Origin: Acanthamoeba castellanii str. Neff
Lineage: Eukaryota > Discosea > Longamoebia > Acanthamoebidae
Reading direction: 5' to 3'
Length of the DNA: 64,000 nucleotides
Assembly: GCF_000313135.1 (NCBI RefSeq)
Contig: NW_004457313.1
Coordinates: forward strand, 186,001 to 250,000
The notes below the pieces were generated by a model. The model saw only the letters and a program-made list of their open reading frames with translations, ran no database searches and was not told where the DNA came from. Both the position numbers and the translations under genes were made by a program. Of the stretch, positions 46,249 to 57,062 are shown one piece after another. The number at the start of each line of letters is the position of its first letter. The first letter of the stretch is position 1.

Positions 46249-49200
46249 TCACCAGACGTTGCAGCGGGTGGGCGGGTTGAGGGGCGCGGTGGCGGGACAC
46301 TTGAAGGCCTCGGCGAAGGCGGGCAACTGTGACACAGGACCATTGACACGGAACTTGGCCGGCGAGTGCGGGTTCGACTTCACTTGCCTGGTGAGCGCCT
46401 CCGGGGTGTCGATCTCACACCTGGTGTGAGATAACGCAAACACATTGGGATCAGCGCTGGCGGGTGTTGGTGCTGTCTGTTGGCGTGGGTGCGTACCAGG
46501 AAATGGCGTATGCGATGAAGAAGAGCTGCTTGTCGTTGATGCCAGGAATCACTTCAGGCGGGGGCGTGGGAAGCGAGGCGGCGTAGTCCGCGTAGGCCAC
46601 ATACGAAGCATGCAAGCCTCCGATGTCAGCCACGTTTTCGCCCAGCGTGAGGTTGCCATTGAGGAAGAGACCCGGCAGGACCTGAATGAAAGGGTTCACT
46701 TTGAGAACGCAATCAAATACTTTCATTATTGGAAGTCAAAGCAGTTCGTACCTCAAAGCCCGAGTACAGGTCGGCAACGCATTGAGTTCGCTCAACGAAG
46801 CGGTCCTTCACCTTCTGCGGCCACCATTGGTGCAGCCGGCCCGTGCCATCATACTGGAAATTCCTTAAGTGATATGAGGTTTCAAGGGGAGCGGGTGGGT
46901 GAATGCAACATACATTGGCTCCCTGGTCATCAAATCCGTGAGTGAGCTCATGCCCCATCGCCGAGGCGGTGCCACCGTAGTTGATCTGAGGCGGGTAATC
47001 CACGTCGAAGAACCAAGGCGACTAAATTGTGGGTTGAGTTGGTTAGCGCACCACAGCTGCATGCTGTTGCGAACTTGAGAGGAGGGTTACCTGCAAGATG
47101 CCTGCAGGGAAAACAATCTCATTGAGCGAGGGCTCATAGTAGGCATTGACAGTGGGCGTGGTCATCTCCCACCGGTAGCGATCGACTGGAAGAGGCAGTT
47201 GGGCGAACTGTGCCGCCAAGCAAACGCAGGCTGCTTCAGAGGACGAATTTGTTGCAAGAGATTCGAAGGCGGTGCTGGTACCTGATCTTCCGCAGCAAAC
47301 TGCGAAGTGGCCAACACATTCGCCAGGTATGCCTCGCGGTCAATGTTGAGGTCCGAGTAGTCCTTCCAGTGCTCCGGATAGCCTGTGCACGCGCTGGGTG
47401 TTATGCACGCACCTTCCAGACCAAAGGGCACAGGGCTTGATCGAGGGTACCGATAAGCTTGGCCACCATCGACAGCTTTTCCTCGGCGAGCTTACGGGTG
47501 ACGTCATCCATCCAGTCCACGCCTAGCAGCCCATTGCTGATCAGTGTCCAGTACAACACAAACAACAACAGCGAGGAGAGCTCACCAGGCAGGTTCTTGC
47601 GGAAGGCGTTCTCGATTCTGGTCATCATGTCCTCAGCCAGACCTTTGGCCGCGGGCGAGAAGGCATAGCTGACGAAATAGCGGCCGAGCAGCTCACCCAG
47701 CGAAACATCGGTCTGCTGCACACAGCGCTTCCACAGTGGCGAATTCTGCTGTTGGCCTGTTGAAAGGCAAAGCGCAAACATACCATTATGTGAGCCCACG
47801 AAGCCAGCAGCAACTCACCACGAAGAATCCGGAAACACATTACCAGAGAGGATGGTGCCGTAGAAGTTAAAGTGGGCATCGACGAATCGGGTGGAGAGGT
47901 GCGGTGCGGCAAAGTCCAGAAGCTTGTATCGCAGGTAGTTCGAGAACATGCTGAAATCCTGGAACTGATTGGTCAAGATCGCTGGCGGCCACACGAATAT
48001 TAGTATTACTTAAAGTAAGGCCGGGCTCCAGAGGAGCAGCAGAGGCTTACCAATGTTGGACGACAGCCCAGCAAAGAACTTGGGCACCGCCACATTCACG
48101 ACGACGGAGTCGGAGGAGTAATCTTGAGAGAGCGATGTGCTTAGTCCAAGCTGAACCACCTGGCGATCAAGGACCGAAGGGGGGGGGCTCACCCAAGGGA
48201 ATGCCGGCGTATTTGAAGTAGCTTTGCCAGGCCTCAGCAGGGATGTTGGGCGTCAAGGCGTAGAGCTGGGCCAGGGTGAGGTTGTTGTAGGTTGCGTAAG
48301 GGTCCCTGCCGATCGAGCGACAGACACGAGTAAGCGAATTGTAAAACGCAGGAGACGGACTGGTGTGCACCTCATGTCTGCGGGGTCTGCTGATGCGCTG
48401 GCCAAGGTCTGCTCCACGGTGAAGACGTCGAGCGCGTACTGCCTCTGCAGAAGAAAGAGGTGGTGTTGGTTCCACTGCTAAGATGCATAGAATAACTTTG
48501 CGAAAAACGGCGTACAGATTGAGAACCGTAGACGAAGGAGGTCAAATTGGCGACATAGTGGATGAACTGCTTGTCCAACTTCGCGGTGGCATTGTCGGTC
48601 GCTTGTGGTCGTAGCACGAAGAAGGGGTAAGCGCCAAAGCAAAACCGCAGTACAATGCAATTGTCTGACAGTTGACCATACCATTGTAATCGTCGGGCAC
48701 GTCAAGGGAGAGGCCACCCTGAGAAAGCTGCAGCATGTTCGCAGAGGGGTTCATTTCATCAGGGGAGACCCTGAGTGGGCGAGGACCGGTTAGTCCTCAA
48801 CACCTTGCCCAATCCACGAGATCTGGCTCAACAAGCTCATCGCGCAAAGGGCACTTACCCGATGGAGAAGAGCGCAGGAACGCCCACGTTGTGCAGTACG
48901 CCCACAGCGACCATCAGGCCTTCAACCGATGTGATTCCCTGTGCGTGAACATGGAGGGTGGTGAGCTTCAGTTTCAGTGAGAGGTGGCGTGTGCGGCCGA
49001 TTGGTACATCCAGCTCCGACAGCAGCTCCTCCAAGGCGGTGTAGTCGAGTTCGTCCCTCAGGTCCATGTTCATGCACGAGTTGTAGAACGGACCAATCAC
49101 GGGCCACTCGCCAGAAGGATCCGCCACGATCTGCGCAGACGGCCACAAACTGAGAACTCAGGGATCACTGCGCCAAGAGCCCCGCCCGAGGCGCAGCAGG

Positions 49201-49646
49201 CGACCAAAGCGGGGTTGTTGGCACCTTCTGGAGGGTCAGAAGATTCTTCTTGTTCACCGAGTCAGTGGCGAGCGCAAAGCGGGAGGCGTCCGAGGGCAGC
49301 GGGAAGGAGGACAGCCAGCTCCCGCACGAGTACTCGTAGAAGTCTGCCAGGGTGCACGTGGGTGTGAGCTCACGTGAGTTTGGAGCCGGGGGTTTTTTGA
49401 AGAGGGTTGAGTGGGTGGGGTAGGAGCACCAGTGCACGGATCGACGGTGGTGTTCATGATGGCGAGCATCTCCTTGCCCAACTCAGTGACGTTGGTCGCG
49501 GAGGCGAAGGGCCGCAGGAATTTTCCAACGTTGTCGTTGTTGATCTTGATTGACGCACCAAGCCCACTTGAGAAGCAGCACACCAGCACCAGGGCTACCA
49601 GTGCCAGCACAAGCCCGCTCCTGCGGCCACCACCAAAACGCTCCAT
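46249..49646 (-). CDS. Peptidase M13 (neprilysin/ECE family), copy 2
   Basis: Starts at 49646 (MERFGGGRRSGLVLALVALV), with a basic N-terminus and a strong hydrophobic segment that may be a signal peptide or type II anchor. It parallels copy 1: VDPCT, then DFYEYSCGSWLSSFPLPSDA, GPFYNSCMNMDLRDELD, RDPYATYNNLTLAQLYALTP, WMDDVTRKLAEEKLSM, YPEHWKDYSDL, NAYYEPSLNEIVFPAGIL (read from the exon near 47100-47160), zinc site MGHELTHGFDDQGAN at about 46935-46960 and GENVADIGG, and an end in C-N-V-W at 46249. All zinc ligands and the catalytic Glu are intact. Intron positions differ from copy 1: for example, the first intron follows VDPCT here but FYEYACG there. Function: extracellular zinc endopeptidase. 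Confidence 0.92.
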
Positions 49647-49803
49647 CCGTGTTGTGGCCAGAACCTTCCTCGGCGAGAGCTTTTTCGTTTCGCCAAGTGT
49701 TTTCCCTTTTCTTTTTCCGTTTCTCCTCTTTTCTTGTCGTGATGTCAGGCTGACGTCAGCAGGCGAGATTGCGGTGTACAATATACATTCCCAAGGTCTA
49801 TAT

Positions 49804-52800
49804 TTACATGTTTTGGTCGAGGAAGGAGGAGAGGTAGGCGTGGAGGCTCTCGACGTCGTGGTGATCTTCCGGGCGTTCGGGAGCTATCATCGAAGGCATG
49901 GAAGACGAGTAGTGTGGCGGTTGCGGCAATGGCGAAGTCGAGGAGATAGATGACGATGAGGAGGAAGACGAAGACGAGGACGAAGGGTCGTGAAGGCCGG
50001 GCGACAGGAGGAGTGGCGGAAGCGTGGGCATGGCGTGTGGCGTTGTGTACAAGGGGAAGGAGGGCAGTGGCGGCGGTGGGACTGTGACAGAGGGAGGTGA
50101 TGGCGGCGCCGAGGTGATCATCAGCGTGACGGAGGGCGATGGCATGGATGAGATCATGGGGGACAACGGCGGCGCGCCTCCCCGCAGTCGGTGCTGGTGA
50201 GCCGATAGCGAATCCAGTAGGAACTGACAGAAGGCATTGATCGCCCCAAACTCCTGGGCCAACGACAGGGCCAGTTCCGTGAGCTCCTGTGGGGCACCAC
50301 CGAGCCCAGGATAGGGCATATGGTGTCAGCCACCACTCACTCGTTACTGGGAGGAGCTAGTGGTGTGGTTATACCTGAATTTGATCGTAGCGGCCGGCGT
50401 GAAGGAGTGTCTGGATCAGCGAGCGCATGTACACGGTCTTGGAAGACAGCTCGATGAAACAGACAACCTGGTATGGTCGCATGAGCTCCAACAAGAGCTG
50501 CACAAAATCGGTCGCACTGCCAAACGCGCACGTGGTGTGATGTGAGACCACAGGCGAAGTGCGTTGGGGAGGTGATGTGGCATGTGTACCTTTCGAGTGC
50601 GTCGTCAGTCTGATGAATGGCGGTGTGGCACGTAGTTCGCAAGAGGAAGATGGCGGCCCGCACAAGCCGGAGCGTGTGGATGGCACCGTACGTTTCCTGA
50701 AGGTCGCTGACGCTTGCCTCCCACTCATCGATACGACTCAGCTGTTCAATGATGCCGTCGTGGAGTGGCTTCGGAGACGCTGCGCGCCCACAAAACTGCT
50801 TCAGTATCAAGAGCACAATAAATGAGAAACCCTCGATGAATCCACACGCACCGTAGGTCAATGGTGGGTCGAGCAGCAAGAGGACATTCTTGGGTATCTC
50901 GTATAGGTAGTCGCGTGCCATCTCCGTTAGCTTTCCGTACTTGTAGTTCTCGATGAACGGGTAGTCGCTGGCCCATCTTTTCCTCCACTATGTACGCACA
51001 CAACGCCACGCAACACGCTCGGTCATCAGCCACCGAACTCGAACGAGCTGAACGATCCTGCCTATGGGGAAAATATGAATGTCGCACCCTGGGCTGGCTC
51101 AAAGCAGCGGCGATCTTGTCGTCGATGTCTAACCGCTCGTAGATACTCAGCATCTTGAGCGTGATGAGGTGGTTCTCGTCGTTGACCGCGCCGATGTATA
51201 CGCAGATCTGCTGGCTCAGGGTGAGGTAGTACGCGCTGTTCTCCCGGCCCTGCTCCGTTTCGGCGTACAGCCGCACGAGGAGCGGCAAATGGCGGAGGAC
51301 ACATGCAACGTCGTAGTTGCTCTCGTCGAACAGCTGGCTCACCTGCAGCCTGGTGTGGCGCAGCGGGGAAAAAGCGGCGCGGAGTGAAGAAAAGTTGAGC
51401 TTCTGCGTTCCGGCGAAACACGACAACGCTCACAAGCGAGCGAGACGGCAGAGCGGCACTCACCTCAGTTTGTTCAAGTACTCCCTGCCTCTTCGGAAGT
51501 CGCCGGCAAAGGTGAAGCCTGGCGAGTGGGATTAGCTTTCGTTGGTGTTTCATGTGGAGCCAGAGGCGGTCTGGCGTACCCATGCTCAAGGCAAAGAGGC
51601 TGCACATGGCGAGTGGCGTCCGCTCCCGCGCTCCGTCTTCCGTCGTCTGCAGGTACTGCAGCAGTTCCATGCCAAGCGCCGTCGGATTTACGGGACTTGT
51701 AGCGTAACGCGCCGCACATTTGACATGACAAGACACCGAGCCAATAGGGACACACATGTGATCAATGTCAGTCCCAGTCCCAGACTCGGTCGAGATGTTC
51801 CTACACGGATCTAGAGAAGAGGAAGAAGCGTTGGGGGGGGGGGTTTGACGTACTGGAGGCCCCACATTTCCCGCTGGTAGACGCTCACGTAGTACTCGAT
51901 TTCGCTCGTCAGCTGCATATGCGTGCCGGCACTCACAGCCCACGCATCCAACATCGATGTACCTGGACATGATGTTGTTGTTGCACCAAGACCACAAAAA
52001 AAAGTCCGTGAGTTCAAAAAAAAAAGAATAACTCCGAGCACAGGGCCACCGTCGCGGCGAGCGAGCAAAGAAGGAGCCAGGCAGGGAGAGTGTTCGTTAC
52101 CAGGAGAACTCGAGGGCGCCGCGAGAGTAGATGTTGAGGTGGTTGTGGTTGTCGTTGTCGTCGTCGTTGTGGTCGGCATCGTCATCGCCGCCGCGCCACT
52201 GGGATCTTCCCGTGCGACACTGCTCGCCTCGCCTTCGGCCATTTCCACCTCCGCGGGGGCGGGTGGCCGGCTACGGTTCCGCCGCACGTGGTGGTGACCC
52301 GCAGCCTCCAGCAGGCCCAACGAGGGGCTGAACGTCGAACCCAACGCGTTGGCGGGCAGCTGTTGTAGTGGTGGCCCGGCCCAGGCCTGTGGGTGCTGAT
52401 GATCATGAGGCAGCGGCTGCGTGGAGTACGATGGGTGGTGCTGATGGTGATGAAAGATTGCGTGCTGCGTAAGCGGGTACGGTTGATGCTGCTGCTGATG
52501 TGGAGCAGGTGGATGTTGTGGAAGTTGATGATGATGCTGATGAGGTGGCTGGAGATTTGAGGATGGGGGGTGGTAGAGCGGCAGTGGATGGATGAGATGG
52601 GGCGACACTGTTGTCGGTCGGAGCGGGGCGGGCGAGAGGAGCGGGGCGGTGTGGGCGTGGGCGCGGGTGCGTATGTGGTGCGAGCTGGACACGGGCGACT
52701 GGCTGTGGGCGCGTCGCACGATCGCCGAAGATGGCGAAGGCGAGCGCGAGCGCGGCGTAGGGATGGCGGTGAAGCTGGTGGTGAAGTGGGTGGCGGCCCC

Positions 52801-53558
52801 TGACACGGGGGACGCGCTGCGCGAGTGGGGTCGCGGAGGCGGCGGCGACAGTGGTCGGGTGGTCAGGTGCCGCCGTGCCCCTCCGCGCGACGAGGCCGTG
52901 GGCACCACCGGGTCCGAGTGGTACAGCCGATCGCCTGGCGCTGCGGCCGGCGACGAATCTTCGGTGCCACCAGCGGTGGATGTCGATGACGACGACGATG
53001 GAGTGGTGTCGTTGGCCCGCGGGGCGAGGTTGTTGTAGTGCCAGCCCTTGACGAGCCGCTTGCGCTCCACGTCGGGGAAGACGCGCTTGAATATTTTGCC
53101 GAACGATGACACATCGGACGGCTCGAAGTCGCAGCTGGCGCAGAAGGCCCGGTAGGCGTCGTAGACCTGCTTCTTGGGCACCATGGCCCCCGGCACCACC
53201 TTGTAGGTGTCAAGCAGCCTGAAGGGCCGACGTCGAAGAAGGAATCGATCAGTTAGTGGGAGGTGTGCGAAAGAGGCCAAAAAAAGAAAAAGCGAAAGAG
53301 AGGAAAAGAGAGAAGAGTGTCACAGACATCAACAACGATGGTGGACAAGGAAAAGGATAAAAAGAAGAAGATGCCGAAAGATGGCAGTTCTCTCGAGAGA
53401 ACCACACCGCAGAGCCAGAGGGCGCATCTCTGGGTGGGCGAGAGACCCGCGAGAGAGTGATGTGTGGACAGAGAGGGGAGAAGAGAGCCCCCTTACCACC
53501 GCCTAACCTCGGGGATGGCTGCCTCCTTGTCCTTGAGGTAGATGCTGCCGAGTTGCAT
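49804..53558 (-). CDS. RFX-type winged-helix transcription factor
   Basis: The first exon starts at 53558 (MQLGSIYLKDKEAAIPEVRR) and ends at a GTAAGG donor within a Trp codon. The next exon continues WLLDTYKVVPGAMVPKKQVY, DAYRAFCASCDFEPSDVSSF, GKIFKRVFPDVERKRLVKGW and HYNNLAPR. This matches the RFX DNA-binding domain (W-L-L..Y, the V-Y..Y...C pattern, F-G-K-x-x-x-x-V-F, and the terminal H-Y helix/wing). A ~300-residue low-complexity stretch follows, rich in Ser, Pro, His and Thr (for example a run of about 13 Thr). The C-terminal half is helical: EIEYYVSVYQREMWGLQY, MELLQYLQTTEDGARERTPL, AYYLTLSQQICVYIGAVNDE and NHLITLKMLSIYERLDIDDK. It ends in another Ser/Pro tail at 49804. RFX proteins bind X-box DNA in the nucleus; targets in amoebae, which lack cilia, are not known from sequence. 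Confidence 0.83.
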
Positions 53559-54251
53559 CCCTCCTCCCTTCTCTCTTTCTCACCAGAGAACAACAACACC
53601 GCAGCTGTCGAACTTGAGAGTGTATGTCTGTGTGTCGGGGGAAGGCAGGAACAAGAAAAATTTGAATTCCAGCTGCGCCGCGTGCGTTGCAGCCGTTAGC
53701 TCGGCTGGCCCTTCCGTTCACCTGTCGATGACGACGGAAGGCGCCTAGGGTATCCAGGGAGTGGAGCCACACTTCATCTGTGGTGACCCGACTGGTGGCT
53801 GAAACCAAGGACCACATGAACAAGGCCCGGCACCAGTGGTCAGTTATTTTCGGCCCGAGTCGCCCGACGGCGCGTCCTCATTCGCAGTTGGTCGTGAGCT
53901 GTTGTCGGGTGCACTTCTTCTCGTTTGTCTCCCCGCAGGACCTCAAAGCGTGTTGTTCCGTGCTCATCCAGCCAAATCGCAGCTTTGGGGGCATTGTAAT
54001 GTCGACATATTATACGGTCGTGGGCGGTTCGACTGCGGTCCAGGCGGTCTGAACGTTGCCAGGCGGGGGTGGCGAACAACAGAAGCCGCCAAGCACAAGA
54101 CTTCTACTGCTGTCGTGGGCGTTGGAGACCTCCCCCTTTCTCCAGAACTTGAATCCTGAAGCCCTGCCGTACGCAGCATCAATCATCAGCACCTTCTTCG
54201 TCTTCGCAGCTTCTTCCTACCATTCGGTAATAATCCGCTGAAACACACAAA
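53559..54251. promoter_or_regulatory. Divergent intergenic region, RFX and VAMP7 genes
   Basis: About 690 bp between the two starts. It contains several frames of 60-107 codons on both strands but none with a recognisable domain or codon bias. It should hold both promoters and 5' UTRs; an untranslated first exon of the SNARE gene is possible. Confidence 0.45.
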
Positions 54252-55809
54252 ATGGGAAAGGGGGGAGGCGACACGTCCTGCATAATCCACTCCCTGGTGG
54301 CCTACGAGGAGAAGATTCTGGCATCCTGCTCTTCGCCTTTGAAGGAATCGGCCTACGATGCCCAGGTTTGCAGCGTGCTATCGGAGAAAGTTCTGAAGAA
54401 GATCTGCGCCCGAATGCACAACCACAAGAAGACCTACATCACAGAGAAGTACGTTTCCCCTTCCCTTCTTCGTTCTGCTCCTCGTTCATTTAGGTTCTAA
54501 TTTCCGTTATCTCAATCAAGGTACCATTTCCACTACATCATGGAAGACGGAATCGTCTTTATGTGTGTTGCGCAAGCGGTTCACGGCCAGGTACTATTTT
54601 ACGCCCGCATCCAAATTGTGGCATTTTAAAAACAGTTGATTAAAGGAATGCACTTGCAGAGGCTGCCATTCAGCTTCCTGAAGGACATTCGAGAGAAGTG
54701 GCACTCGAAGTACCGACTACGCGAGTCGATGCAGGCCCGACCCTACGACATGAACCAAACGTTCCAGTCCATCCTCAAACAGAAGATGGTGCGGTGAAAG
54801 GCATGAGTGTTTCAAAGTGCATGCACGGTATCTTACCCTCCTTCCATTCCGTCTCTCTCTCTCTCTCTGCTTCAGCTCTACTACTCGGATGACACAACGG
54901 ACAAACTTCGGGAGGTGATGGAAAAGGTGGAGGACGTGAAGGGCACCATGCTTAGCAACGTTGGTACGGGCTCTCACCTCCATTGTTCGTTCGTTCGCGT
55001 GCGTGCGTGTATGTAAATGTCGCAGTTGTGCGTTTGTCGGTCGTTGTCCCTGTGTTGCTCCTCCTGCACTCGCTTCTTCTTTGTCGTCGCCGCCGTCCCT
55101 CCCTCCCTCGTTGTCTTTGCTGTCGCCTGTTCGGCTCGCCGCTCTCCTCAGACGTCCACGCACGCATATCTATGCAGATAAAATATTGGAGAGAGGCGAT
55201 GCCTTGGAACAGGTGGCGCGAAAGGCGAGGGAGATAGAAGAGGCGGGTCAGGACTTCAAAAAAGTCACTGTTCCCTTCAAACGAAAAGCAATGTGTAAAA
55301 ATCTGAAAGCCACTATCTGCCTCTGTTGTCTATGTACGTTGCTCACCCTCTCTCTTTTCTCCCTTCCTCCTTCTCTCCCCTACCCTACGCTCGATCATAG
55401 AGGATGATGATGATGATTTTGAGGTATCCGCGGGCGGGAAGACCAAAATCTGCCTCAAAAGAATTACTATTCTCTTCTGCGTTTGCCTCTGCTGTGCGCC
55501 CCTCCTCTCATCCTTTTCCCCCTTTCTTTTGCTTCAGCTCTTCTCCTCTCGTGCTATCTCTCCCCACTCCTCTCCCCTTTGAAATTCAACTCTCATCCTC
55601 GACAATATCCCTCCGATTGCTCTCCTCTCTGGCTCCTCGTAGTTCTGATGTTAAGTACTAACATCGTCTTCCTCACTCTTCGTTCTTCTTCCTCTTCTTC
55701 GCTGACAGGTACCATTTTCATCCTGGGAGCACTCTACGTCGCTGGCGTGTTCGTGTGCGGCGGCTGGACGCTGCAGAAATGTACAAATGCGGTCTGGAAC
55801 GCGTTCTAG
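54252..55809 (+). CDS. VAMP7: VAMP7-like longin R-SNARE
   Basis: Starts at 54252 (MGKGGGDTSCIIHSLVAYEE). A longin domain follows: VLKKICARMHNHKKTYITEK, YHFHYIMEDGIVFMCVAQAV and RLPFSFLKDIREKWHSKYRL. The R-SNARE helix is TTDKLREVMEKVEDVKGTML, SNVDKILERGDALEQVARKA and REIEEAGQDFKKV, with R at the zero layer (ILERGD). A C-terminal anchor spans an intron: NLKATICLCCL joins, through 55334-55708, to CTIFILGALYVAGVFVCGGW, ending NAVWNAF at 55809. VAMP7 proteins drive fusion with late endosomes, lysosomes and the contractile vacuole. The ~375 bp intron before the last exon contains an alternative AG acceptor near 55399 (GATGATGATG) that would stop at once, so it is unlikely to be used. Confidence 0.9.
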
Positions 55810-56046
55810 CCCGGAGCAAGAAGAAGATGTCTCCAGAGCGAGAAGAGGAGGAGATTGTAGAGAGAGAGAGAGAGAGATAGGGAATGCGCAATCCTTGTTA
55901 CCCACAAAGTGGCTTGTATCAAAACAAAGACCAACAGCCTACCATCTTCTTGCCCACTACTCTGGGGATCTCACTGAGCAGCTCACTCCTGGGCGCCTGC
56001 TCTTACTTGCGTGCATCACTTGTGAAAACCTGAACATTTTTGTAAC

Positions 56047-56119
56047 GGGGGTGTAGCTCAGATGGTAGAGCGCTCGCTTAGCATGCGAGAGGTAAAGGGA
56101 TCGATACCCTTCTCCTCCA
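56047..56119 (+). tRNA. tRNA-Ala (anticodon AGC)
   Basis: A 73-base cloverleaf: acceptor GGGGGTG/CTCCTCC with the G3:U70 alanine identity pair, D arm AGCTCAGATGGTAGAGC, anticodon arm CTCGC-TTAGCAT-GCGAG (anticodon AGC), variable AGGTA, T arm AAGGG-ATCGATA-CCCTT, discriminator A. One U-U mismatch at 6:67. A short T-run downstream (near 56122-56126) fits Pol III termination. No intron. Confidence 0.95.
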
Positions 56120-56253
56120 ATATTTTTAGAACCTTTTTGAACTAATTTCGGTTCGCCTTGCGCTTTTGAGCTTCGCGATAATGACCGTTCGAACAACTGA
56201 AGCTTGTGCTTGAACAAAAGCAGTAACGGTAAAGAGGAGGTGTAGAAGAGAAG

Positions 56254-56865
56254 ATGTCGCATATCTCACGAACGCCCAGCGCGGCGAGTCATGTGGAAAC
56301 GTACAAGTTGGTGGTGGTGGGGGCCGGCGGAGTGGGCAAGTCGTGCCTGGCGGTCCAGCTGGTGCACCAGGTGTTCGATGACAGCGAGGAGTACGATCCC
56401 ACGATCGAAGATGCCTACGTGAAGCAGGTGGAGGTCGACGACGTGTTGTGCCGACTCGACATCCTCGACACGGCGGGCCAGGAGAACTTCTCGGCCCTGC
56501 GCGACCAGTACCTCAAGGACGGCGATGGGTACCTGATCGTCTACTCGGTCATAGAGCGCGCCACCTTCGAGGAGGCGGCCATCTTCCGCACCCAGATCCT
56601 GAGGGTGAGGGAGCTGCCAGGGGTGCCCATCATGCTGGTGGGGAACAAGTGCGACCACGCGGCCCGCAAGGTGACCACCGCCGAGGGCGAGGACCTGGCG
56701 CAGTCCTTTGGCTGCCCCTTCCTGGAGTCGTCAGCCAAGCTACGGATCAACGTGGAACGAATCTTCTTCGATTTGGTGCGAGAGATTCGGAACCAGCGGG
56801 CGCTCAGTTCGGAGAAGCCCAAGGACAGGCCCAGGAAACTCACCAGTAAGTGTCAACTCTTCTGA
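56254..56865 (+). CDS. Ras-family small GTPase
   Basis: Single-exon protein of 203 residues. G1 is GAGGVGKSCL (the Gly corresponding to Ras G12 is intact), switch I is EEYDPTIEDAYVKQV (classic Ras effector YDPTIEDxY), G3 is LDTAGQENFSALRDQYLKDG, G4 is VGNKCDHAA and G5 is LESSAKLRIN. The C-terminus ends SKCQLF at 56865: a CaaX box (C-Q-L-F) that would be geranylgeranylated, as in Rap1/RalA-like proteins, with basic residues ahead (KPKDRPRKLTSK). It acts at the plasma membrane or macropinosome in signalling; partners are not visible here. It lacks introns, unlike the two Rab genes in this window. Confidence 0.93.
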   Translation: MSHISRTPSAASHVETYKLVVVGAGGVGKSCLAVQLVHQVFDDSEEYDPTIEDAYVKQVEVDDVLCRLDILDTAGQENFSALRDQYLKDGDGYLIVYSVIERATFEEAAIFRTQILRVRELPGVPIMLVGNKCDHAARKVTTAEGEDLAQSFGCPFLESSAKLRINVERIFFDLVREIRNQRALSSEKPKDRPRKLTSKCQLF

Positions 56866-57062
56866 TCCGAGTCTCTCTTCACCCCCCCCCCCCAATAAGT
56901 CATCTCCTCCTTTTGTTTGGTCTCCTTTTCTCTTCTTTCACAGTTGTACCTACACACTGGCCTTTGTAAGATATTACAGCTCTTTTGCTTGGGAGTTGTT
57001 GTTGTTTGTTCAAGTGTTTGAGGGAGTGAGCTGTCTATGTACATGAGTGCGGCAACTCGGTT

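Noticed and set aside
52592..53038. 148-codon forward frame
   Set aside because: Antisense of the RFX low-complexity exon; no similarity or bias.
55399..55660. Extra coding exon in the VAMP7 gene (GATGATGATG stretch)
   Set aside because: Using the AG before it creates a stop at the junction; skipping to 55709 gives a proper membrane anchor.
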